Source: CACPJA01 sp964629335
Lineage (GTDB): Bacteria; Pseudomonadota; Gammaproteobacteria; Steroidobacterales; UBA11654
NCBI GenBank assembly: GCA_964629335.1
Contig: CAZVRH010000018.1
Location: 1 to 20,946 of the forward strand
Reading direction: 5' to 3'
DNA: 20,946 nt
The notes beneath the pieces are model-generated. The model was not told the DNA's origin. It did not search any database and was given only the letters and a program-made list of their open reading frames with translations. This document shows, piece by piece, positions 15,013 through 20,946 of this stretch (position 1 is its first letter; every line of letters begins with the position of its first letter). The translations under genes and the position numbers were made by a program.

Positions 15013-16737
15013 AAGATAACTGTCTATTTTTTCCTCCAGAACAGCTAAAGGAAGAGCTCCCTGACCAAGGACGGCATGATGAAACTCTTTAATATCAAAA
15101 TCATCGCCAAGCTGTTTCTTGGCTCTATTTTTCAATTCTAATATCTTTAATTGACCAATTTTATAAGCCAGTGCTTGACCGGGCATAATAAGATATCGGT
15201 CAATCTCATTAACTATGTCTTGTTCAGTCTTGGCAGCGTTAGCAGTAAAGAAGTCTATCGCCTCTTGTCGACTCCAACCTTTATAGTGCATTCCAGTATC
15301 TACTACCAAACGAACTGCGCGCCACATGTCATAAGTTAAAGCGCCAAATTTTGAATACGGATCTGAATAGAGACCAATATCATACCCTAGGCTCTCACTA
15401 TACAAACCCCAGCCCTCGACAAAAGCAGTGTATCCTGAATATTTCCTAAAATTCGGTATTCCTTCTAGTTCCATTGCTAAAGCTATTTGTAGATGATGCC
15501 CTGGAACAGCTTCATGTACTGATAATACTTCGATTTCATACTTTGGTCTGACCTCAGGTCGATAGAGATTGACATAATAATAACCAGCTCTTGATCCATC
15601 TGCTGCTGGTCTCATGTAGTAAGCGGTTGTAGTATCGGGTGCCGATTCTATTGGTATGGGTTTGATTCCATAAGGTGTCCTCGGTAAAACTTTAAAAAGA
15701 CGTACCATCTCGGGGTCTATTCTTTTGGAAGTAGCTAAATAAGCCTCGAGTAACTCCTCCTCAGTATCATAATAGAATTGAGGATCGGATCTTAAGAAGG
15801 TTAAAAAATCATCAAAGCTTCCATCAAACTCTAGAGAATCAATCACGTCTTTCATTTCTGATCGAATTCTTTTAACTTCAGACAAACCAATTTCATGAAT
15901 TTCATCAGGAGTTAAATTGGTGGTTGTGTGATACCTAGCTAGATTCTCATACCACTCAGCTCCGTTTGGTAAATCCAGTACCCCATAAGAATCCCTCGAA
16001 GCAGGTAAATATTCTTTAGTGAAAAATTCATTCAGATTCCCGTAAGCTGGGACAACCTTTTCCTTGATTACCGTCCTTGCCATCCTTTGGAGTGATTCAC
16101 GATCTTTTATGTTGTCGGGGATGTCTGAAAAAACATTAAAAAACGGGCTGTCCTCAGGATTCTCAACTAATTGTAATTGTATTTGGTTGGCAACCCGTTG
16201 CATTAGGATTTTCGGGGCTGTAATTTTTCTTTCGATGCCTTGTTTCCCGAGATTAATATGTGCATCAATTAAGTCTGGCAATTTCTCTAATCTAGCTAAC
16301 CAGTCTTCATAGTCTTGTAGACTATTAAAGCTAAGGCCTTCGGCAGTCTCGTGTTCTAATTGTATCCCCCCTCTTTGGCCAAAAGTTAGTAAATGGCTAT
16401 CAAATTTTTGGGAGTCCACAGATCTCTCATAATTGTATAGAAATAGCCTGTAGTTCAGTTGGTTTTCCTTAGATAATTTTTGAGGATTGATTGATCTAAT
16501 TTTATCCAGTACTTCTCGAGTTTTTTTCTGTCTCTCTCTAACAGCGGTTTCAGAAATATCTGGCCAATCTTGATTGGCTGATTTATCCCCCATGTATGAA
16601 GCATAAACCGGGTTCTCCTGTATGCCTCTCTTCCACTCTTCATCAAGGATCTGATTAAAATCATCATCCTCATTGTTCATTCCGCAAGAAGTAGTGGTGA
16701 GTATTAAAATGATCGATAATAGAAATTTATTTTTCAT
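14998..16737 (-). CDS. DUF885-family lipoprotein, putative metallopeptidase
   Basis: 579 residues. The signal sequence KNKFLLSIILILTTTSCG has a probable lipoprotein cysteine at Cys18, although Thr at -3 makes the lipobox imperfect. The DUF885 family shows the gluzincin-like motif HEAVPGHHLQ (408-417) and FVEGWGLYSESL (439-450), in which Glu441 is the likely third metal ligand; both are present. Characterised relatives act as dipeptidases or peptidases, so extracytoplasmic peptide breakdown is plausible but not proved. The start codon overlaps the pgsA stop in ATGA (16734-16737), and AGGG lies nine bases before it, inside pgsA. It is therefore translationally coupled to a phospholipid-synthesis gene. 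The 3' end overlaps the convergent amidohydrolase gene by 15 bp. Confidence 0.85.
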   Translation of the reverse strand: MKNKFLLSIILILTTTSCGMNNEDDDFNQILDEEWKRGIQENPVYASYMGDKSANQDWPDISETAVRERQKKTREVLDKIRSINPQKLSKENQLNYRLFLYNYERSVDSQKFDSHLLTFGQRGGIQLEHETAEGLSFNSLQDYEDWLARLEKLPDLIDAHINLGKQGIERKITAPKILMQRVANQIQLQLVENPEDSPFFNVFSDIPDNIKDRESLQRMARTVIKEKVVPAYGNLNEFFTKEYLPASRDSYGVLDLPNGAEWYENLARYHTTTNLTPDEIHEIGLSEVKRIRSEMKDVIDSLEFDGSFDDFLTFLRSDPQFYYDTEEELLEAYLATSKRIDPEMVRLFKVLPRTPYGIKPIPIESAPDTTTAYYMRPAADGSRAGYYYVNLYRPEVRPKYEIEVLSVHEAVPGHHLQIALAMELEGIPNFRKYSGYTAFVEGWGLYSESLGYDIGLYSDPYSKFGALTYDMWRAVRLVVDTGMHYKGWSRQEAIDFFTANAAKTEQDIVNEIDRYLIMPGQALAYKIGQLKILELKNRAKKQLGDDFDIKEFHHAVLGQGALPLAVLEEKIDSYLLEIK

Positions 16738-17306
16738 AAGTCTTCACCCTTAGATATTATTGGCCAGGCCTTGATCAGATAAATAAACATGGTCCACAGA
16801 GTAAGCACAACTGAGCCCAGCAGACAAAAGGTTCCCAGAAAATACACATCAATGTTAAAAATAGGTTTACTGTATAACATACAGGACAGTCCCACCATCT
16901 GAAGAATCGTTTTAAGCTTAGCAAACCCAGTCACAGAAACATGATGACGTTCACCAAGTTCTGCCATCCACTCACGAAGCGCTGAGATCGTAATTTCACG
17001 ACCGATAATTATTGAGGCAATCAAAGCGTTGATTAATGATGGATCGCTTTGCACGATTAAAATTAAAGCAACTGATACCACTAACTTATCTGCGACCGGA
17101 TCAAGAAACGCTCCAAACCTTGAAGATAAATCGTATTCTCTAGCAACCCATCCATCAAACCAGTCAGTCAATGCCGCGAGAATAAAAACAACTGCCGCAA
17201 GGGGTCTAGCATTATCAATGGTTGAAAAGAATAAAGTTGCAATCAAGGGGATGCTCGCTATCCGAAATAGTGTTAAGAGGTTTGCAAAATTAAGCGTTGC
17301 TTTCAT
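16734..17306 (-). CDS. pgsA: CDP-diacylglycerol-glycerol-3-phosphate 3-phosphatidyltransferase
   Basis: 190 residues, close to the 182 of E. coli PgsA. The full CDP-alcohol phosphatidyltransferase motif D-x2-DG-x2-AR-x8-G-x3-D-x3-D is present, with Asp48, Asp51, Gly52, Ala55, Arg56, Gly65, Asp69 and Asp73. Four or five membrane helices surround it. The N-terminal NLLTLFRIASIP stretch is typical of PgsA. The enzyme makes phosphatidylglycerophosphate, the first committed step to phosphatidylglycerol and cardiolipin, in the inner membrane. It is 32 bp downstream of uvrC, the usual gammaproteobacterial pairing, and overlaps the DUF885 gene by four bases. Confidence 0.95.
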   Translation of the reverse strand: MKATLNFANLLTLFRIASIPLIATLFFSTIDNARPLAAVVFILAALTDWFDGWVAREYDLSSRFGAFLDPVADKLVVSVALILIVQSDPSLINALIASIIIGREITISALREWMAELGERHHVSVTGFAKLKTILQMVGLSCMLYSKPIFNIDVYFLGTFCLLGSVVLTLWTMFIYLIKAWPIISKGEDL

Positions 17307-17338
17307 ACATTAATTATAATGTTTATTTTGAAAAATAA

Positions 17339-19165
17339 TTAATTAGCATTAAAGTGTTTGTAAATTTTTTTAGCGAGATTGTCGTTTATACCCCGAACCG
17401 TCAATAAATCCTCCACTGAAGCACGTTTAATCTCCTGAATACCGCCAAATTGGTTTAATAAGTCTCTTTTTTTATTGGGTCCAATACCCTTAATGGACTC
17501 TATATCAGAAGCCAGTAATCGCTTTCTCTTTTTATTACGATGACCCGTGATCGCAAATCGATGTGCTTCATCACGTATTGACTGGATTAAAAATTTTGCC
17601 GTTGAGTTTTTAGCTGCTGTCAGTGGGTTGTTTTTATTATTCATGAATATCCGATCTTCATTCGACTGACGTCGAGGGCCTTTAGCTATCCCTATAACAG
17701 GGACTCCAATAATTCCTAAACCTTTAAGGACATCATCAGCAATATTAACTTGACCTTTCCCTCCGTCAACAACAACTATATCCGGTAAAGGTTTTGATTC
17801 TTTTATGCTCCTTGAGTAGTGTCGGATGAGAGTTTGTGACATAGCGGCATAATCATCTCCTTTTTTTATCCCACTAATATTAAATCGTCTATAACCTTTT
17901 TTATCAAAGCCGTCTCGATTAAATGACACACATGAGGCAACACATTTATCGCCCATCATATGGCTGACATCAAAACACTCAATGTGCTGTATCTGTGTTT
18001 CATAATTAATCATCTCAGTGAGTTGAAATAATTGTGATTGTATCGAAGCTTTAGATGCTAATTTTGATTTTAATGATTCGGATGAATTCGATGCGGCAAT
18101 CTCAATCCATTTTCTCCGATAAGATTTGACACGATGCTTTATCTTCACCTTATTAATAGATTGACTACTGATAGTTTCTGTAAGAAGTTTAATGTTTGTC
18201 AATTTAATGTTAATCAATATTTCTCTAGGAACTTGGTGCTCAGAATAATACTGCATTAAAAATGATTCCAAAACCTCTTCAGGATGAGCCATTTTTGTCC
18301 TTTCAGGAAAAAAGGAACGATTCCCTAGAGTTTGTCCTTTTCTAATAAAGAGCACAGAGATACAAAAGATCCCTGAAGACTCACTAAGTGCTATAACATC
18401 AGCATCAACGGGGTTTATACCATCGACGAATTGGTGGGATTGGATAACCTTTAATGAGCTGATTTGATCTCTATAAAAGGCTGCTTTTTCATAATCTTGC
18501 TCGGACGAAGCATCGTTCATTTTCTCAATAAACTTTTCAATAATAGACTGATCATTGCCTTTCAAATAATCAAGTGCCTGATCGACATTAAATTGATATT
18601 CCTCCTCTGAAACCATATCAACACAAGGAGCCGAGCATCTTTTTATTTGAAATTGTAAACACGGTCTAGATCGGTTCTTAAAAAATGACTCCTCACAATT
18701 CCTTAATAAAAAAATCTTTTGTAACTGACTCAAGGTATTTCTGACCGCATTTACATTTGGATAAGGCCCAAAATACTGAGCTTCTTTTAAATTCTTTTTA
18801 CCACGATGGAAAGAAAATTTTGGAAATTGATGATTACTATTTACCTCAATGTATGGATAACTTTTCCCATCTTTTAGTAAAACATTGAATCGAGGACGAT
18901 GTGTCTTGATTAAAGTATTTTCAAGGATTAAAGCCTCGCGTTCAGTCCTGGTTAGGGTAACAGAGATTGATGAGGTGTCTTTCAATATGGCCTCTTTTTT
19001 ATCCTTTGAATTAACGGAGGTAAAGTAACTGCTGACCCTGTTTTTTAAATTCTTTGCCTTGCCGACATAAATTACAACTTCTTTTGAGTTCATCATGCAG
19101 TAAACGCCGGGTTTATTGCTTAGTCGATTTGCGTAATTTTTAAGGTTTTTAAGTCTCTGACTCAT
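17339..19165 (-). CDS. uvrC: UvrABC excinuclease subunit C
   Basis: 608 residues, essentially full length (E. coli UvrC has 610). Domains in order: GIY-YIG endonuclease with GVY (20-22), IYVG (32-35) and Arg43, which makes the 3' incision; a UVR motif that contacts UvrB (EKMNDASSEQDYEKAAFYRD, about 203-222); an RNase H-like domain for the 5' incision with ECFDVSH and VVVDGGKGQ; and a C-terminal tandem helix-hairpin-helix (SIKGIGPNKKRDLL ... TVRGINDNLAKKI). It acts in nucleotide excision repair. The start lies 17 bases inside mazG in another frame, so translation is probably coupled to mazG, and pgsA follows 32 bp later. Confidence 0.97.
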   Translation of the reverse strand: MSQRLKNLKNYANRLSNKPGVYCMMNSKEVVIYVGKAKNLKNRVSSYFTSVNSKDKKEAILKDTSSISVTLTRTEREALILENTLIKTHRPRFNVLLKDGKSYPYIEVNSNHQFPKFSFHRGKKNLKEAQYFGPYPNVNAVRNTLSQLQKIFLLRNCEESFFKNRSRPCLQFQIKRCSAPCVDMVSEEEYQFNVDQALDYLKGNDQSIIEKFIEKMNDASSEQDYEKAAFYRDQISSLKVIQSHQFVDGINPVDADVIALSESSGIFCISVLFIRKGQTLGNRSFFPERTKMAHPEEVLESFLMQYYSEHQVPREILINIKLTNIKLLTETISSQSINKVKIKHRVKSYRRKWIEIAASNSSESLKSKLASKASIQSQLFQLTEMINYETQIQHIECFDVSHMMGDKCVASCVSFNRDGFDKKGYRRFNISGIKKGDDYAAMSQTLIRHYSRSIKESKPLPDIVVVDGGKGQVNIADDVLKGLGIIGVPVIGIAKGPRRQSNEDRIFMNNKNNPLTAAKNSTAKFLIQSIRDEAHRFAITGHRNKKRKRLLASDIESIKGIGPNKKRDLLNQFGGIQEIKRASVEDLLTVRGINDNLAKKIYKHFNAN

Positions 19166-19940
19166 TCATCTGTTCTGCTTTCTTTACTCTGTTCCATAAT
19201 TCATTTAGTTCCTCGAGGGTCATATTTGAAAACTCCTTATTAGACCCTTTCAACAGTTTCTCCATCGATCTGAACCGTCGGTCAAATTTTCTATTGGCTT
19301 TCCTCAATGCGGTTTCTGGGTCAACCGATGTGTGTCTTGAGAGGCTAACTACACTAAATAACAAATCCCCAGCCTCTTCTTCGATATGATTTTTATTGTC
19401 TGTTTTGATAGCTTCTTTAAGTTCTTCAACTTCTTCTTCGATTTTTTTAATTACTCCACTGACATCACTCCAATCAAATCCAACAGAACGAGCCCTCTTA
19501 CCAATTTTGTAAGCTCTATTTAAAGCCGGTTGATTCAAGCCAATGTCATCCAGAACACTGGTGATATCCATTTTTTGCTTTCTTTCTTCAATTTTAATTT
19601 TTTCCCAATGGTCCGTTTGCGTCTTAGAATCTGTTATTGATTGATCTGAGAAGACATGAGGATGTCGTTGCACTAATTTTTTAGAAATGGAATCAACCAC
19701 ATCATCAAAACTAAATAGATTCATTTCTTCAGCCATACTTGAATGAAATGCCACTTGAAATAAGAGATCCCCTAACTCATTTTTAAATGATTCGTAATCC
19801 TGATTCTCTATTGCTTCAACGACCTCATAAGCCTCTTCTATGGTGCAGTGTGCTATTGACTCGAATGTTTGTTCTTGATCCCAAGGGCACCCTTTTTCAG
19901 GGTCTCTAAGCTTTGATGTTATTTGATGTAATTTTTCCAA
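19149..19940 (-). CDS. mazG: Nucleoside triphosphate pyrophosphohydrolase MazG
   Basis: 263 residues, the same length as E. coli MazG. The duplicated MazG fold is visible: first copy with CPWDQEQTFESI (18-29), IEEAYEVVEAI (Glu35, Glu36, Glu39) and ELGDLLFQV (Glu55, Asp58); second copy with EEEVEELKEAI and EEAGDLLFSVV. The enzyme hydrolyses NTPs or dNTPs to the monophosphate and pyrophosphate, removing damaged nucleotides and affecting (p)ppGpp pools in E. coli. The start codon is TTG at 19940, supported by a strong ribosome binding site and by the resulting normal N-terminus. The 3' end overlaps uvrC by 17 bases, placing nucleotide-pool cleaning next to DNA repair. Confidence 0.95.
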   Translation of the reverse strand: MEKLHQITSKLRDPEKGCPWDQEQTFESIAHCTIEEAYEVVEAIENQDYESFKNELGDLLFQVAFHSSMAEEMNLFSFDDVVDSISKKLVQRHPHVFSDQSITDSKTQTDHWEKIKIEERKQKMDITSVLDDIGLNQPALNRAYKIGKRARSVGFDWSDVSGVIKKIEEEVEELKEAIKTDNKNHIEEEAGDLLFSVVSLSRHTSVDPETALRKANRKFDRRFRSMEKLLKGSNKEFSNMTLEELNELWNRVKKAEQMNESET

Positions 19941-19946
19941 TGTGAT

Positions 19947-19952
19947 CTCCTC
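19947..19952 (-). promoter_or_regulatory. Strong ribosome binding site for the TTG start of mazG
   Basis: On the minus strand GAGGAG stands six bases before TTG. No better ATG lies nearby in frame, and the protein that follows (MEKLHQITSKLRDPEKGCPWD) starts exactly like other MazG proteins, which fixes the rare start codon. Confidence 0.75.
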
Positions 19953-19955
19953 GTA

Positions 19956-20564
19956 TTAAATTAAGCTACAAAACTTTCTCATAATTTGAGCTGTGAGGCC
20001 CCAAATATAATATTCTTGGTATTTGTAGCTATAAACTGACCATTTTATCTGATCATAAATCCTATATTGGTGCTCAAGATTTCTTGTGTCTAAAAAAAAG
20101 TCCAAGGGCACCTGAAAAATTTCCTCCACTTCATCTTGATTGGCAATAGGTAAAAAATCATGATCTATCCAAGCAATCACGGGGGTGACTATGAACCCAG
20201 TTCCTAAACTGATCTGCGGCGGGACAAAACCTAGGACCTCAGAAGAACTCTGTGCCAAACCTATTTCTTCATCAGCTTCCCTTATTGCAGTCTCTGTAAT
20301 ATTAGTGTCACTTGATTCATCAAAAGAACCTCCTGGAAAACTAATCTCTCCGGCATGATTCTTAAGTTTAGACGTCCGTTTAGTGAAAATTATATTTATC
20401 CCTGAATCCAACTCTTGGAGACCAAGCAGAACTCCTGCATGTTTTAAATTTATATTGTTCAAGTAACCTGTAACTATATGCTTTGGCAGTCGATCCATTA
20501 CCTCCTTGACAGGATCATCAGAAGGTCGTGTATGTTGAAAGCTCTCTCTTATCTTATTCAACAT
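19956..20564 (-). CDS. nudL: Nudix hydrolase, NudL-like CoA pyrophosphatase
   Basis: 202 residues. The CoA-pyrophosphatase subgroup signature FTKRTSKLKNHAGEISFPGG (60-79) leads into a slightly expanded Nudix box ending TAIREADEEIGL (92-103), with the metal-binding Glu96, Glu99 and Glu100. EVLGFVPPQISLGTGFIVTPV (109-129) matches the segment that follows the Nudix box in NudL/YeaB. Members cleave coenzyme A and acyl-CoA derivatives to 3',5'-ADP and phosphopantetheine. The spacing between the Gly and the Arg-Glu of the box is one residue longer than I recall for E. coli NudL. It is 15 bp before mazG and 14 bp after fumC, in a tight minus-strand operon. Confidence 0.88.
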   Translation of the reverse strand: MLNKIRESFQHTRPSDDPVKEVMDRLPKHIVTGYLNNINLKHAGVLLGLQELDSGINIIFTKRTSKLKNHAGEISFPGGSFDESSDTNITETAIREADEEIGLAQSSSEVLGFVPPQISLGTGFIVTPVIAWIDHDFLPIANQDEVEEIFQVPLDFFLDTRNLEHQYRIYDQIKWSVYSYKYQEYYIWGLTAQIMRKFCSLI

Positions 20565-20578
20565 CGGACAGAGAGATC

Positions 20579-20946
20579 TTATTGATTTTGAGTAAGTTTG
20601 AGTGGGTCCAGAATATCTTTTAATGTTTTTTCATCAAGATCTGTTTCTTCTAAAGCAACGTCAATTATCGATCGCTTTTCTTGATAAGCTTTCTTTACAA
20701 TTTTGGCGCCTGTCTCGTAACCAATGCTCTCATTAAGAGCTGTTGCTAGAATTGGATTGTGGCTGACAACCGACTCGATATTTTCATAATTCACCGTAAA
20801 ATCTCTGATAGCTTTATCCGCAAGGGCGTTGCATGCATTGCTTAATATTGAGATTGATTGAATTAAATTAAAACCAATAAGAGGTAGCATGACATTCAAT
20901 TGGAAATTTCCAGATTGAGCAGCCATAGTTATCGTCGTGTCATTAC
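20579..20946 (-). CDS. fumC: Class II fumarate hydratase, C-terminal part (5' end outside window)
   Basis: About 121 codons of the C-terminal end are present. The frame runs to the window edge as NDTTITMAAQSGNFQLNVML, so the internal ATG at 20926 is not the true start. The SGNFQLNVMLPL, ALADKAIRDFTVN, NPILATALNESIGYE and DVALEETDLDEKTL segments align with the C-terminal half of class II fumarases (helix bundle plus small C-terminal domain), and less well with aspartase or argininosuccinate lyase. The catalytic SS-loop lies outside the window. It interconverts fumarate and malate in the citric acid cycle. NudL follows 14 bp downstream. Confidence 0.93.
   Translation of the reverse strand, partial: NDTTITMAAQSGNFQLNVMLPLIGFNLIQSISILSNACNALADKAIRDFTVNYENIESVVSHNPILATALNESIGYETGAKIVKKAYQEKRSIIDVALEETDLDEKTLKDILDPLKLTQNQ

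Noticed and set aside
25..16733. Mobile element carrying the secretion system
   Set aside because: No transposase, integrase, terminal inverted repeats or duplicated tRNA end was seen; only the altered gene order supports insertion, which is reported as a finding.
17029..17313. Plus-strand open frame of 94 codons opposite pgsA
   Set aside because: Antisense to a gene with a perfect catalytic motif; no recognisable features.
20579..20926. A complete 115-codon gene starting at the ATG at 20926
   Set aside because: The frame continues upstream to the window edge as NDTTIT, which aligns with class II fumarases, so it is the end of a larger gene.

Overview
The window is AT-rich bacterial DNA, densely coded on both strands, with no intergenic gap longer than 153 bp and no insertion sequence, integrase, CRISPR array or rRNA. 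The right end reads leftward on the minus strand as fumC (cut by the window edge), a NudL-type Nudix hydrolase, mazG, uvrC and pgsA. The left edge holds the 5' end of a tRNA-Gly on the same strand. The order uvrC-pgsA-tRNA-Gly is a gammaproteobacterial arrangement, known from E. coli, so I infer an AT-rich, probably aquatic gammaproteobacterium. A more exact placement cannot be supported from this stretch.

Layout from left to right: tRNA-Gly (partial, minus); a DoxX-family membrane protein (minus); a DEDDh-type exonuclease with a signal-like N-terminus (plus); a 1527-residue predicted lipoprotein with about eight cadherin-like repeats, a serralysin-like zinc metalloprotease domain and a very short RTX tract (minus). 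Divergent from it is a type I secretion operon (plus): TolC-like outer-membrane protein, LapB-like ABC exporter without the N-terminal C39-like domain, a short HlyD/LapC-like adaptor, then a secreted SGNH hydrolase. Next come a ferritin-like protein and a three-helix membrane protein with a histidine-rich tail (minus), a secreted prolyl oligopeptidase and a membrane-anchored amidohydrolase (plus). A DUF885 lipoprotein peptidase (minus) is translationally coupled to pgsA, and the housekeeping genes close the window.

Two functional groups stand out. The first is the repeat protein with metalloprotease domain and its likely dedicated exporter, which together look like a surface adhesin/protease system. 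It carries contradictory export signals: a lipobox and poly-Gly linker at the N-terminus, unusual cysteines including a CxCxxC motif, yet RTX-type repeats and a neighbouring type I exporter. The second is a set of envelope hydrolases (prolyl oligopeptidase, amidohydrolase, DUF885 peptidase, SGNH hydrolase) suited to extracytoplasmic breakdown of peptides and modified substrates. All of this lies between pgsA and tRNA-Gly, which are close together in E. coli, so the roughly 16.7 kb between them looks like accessory DNA at this locus.
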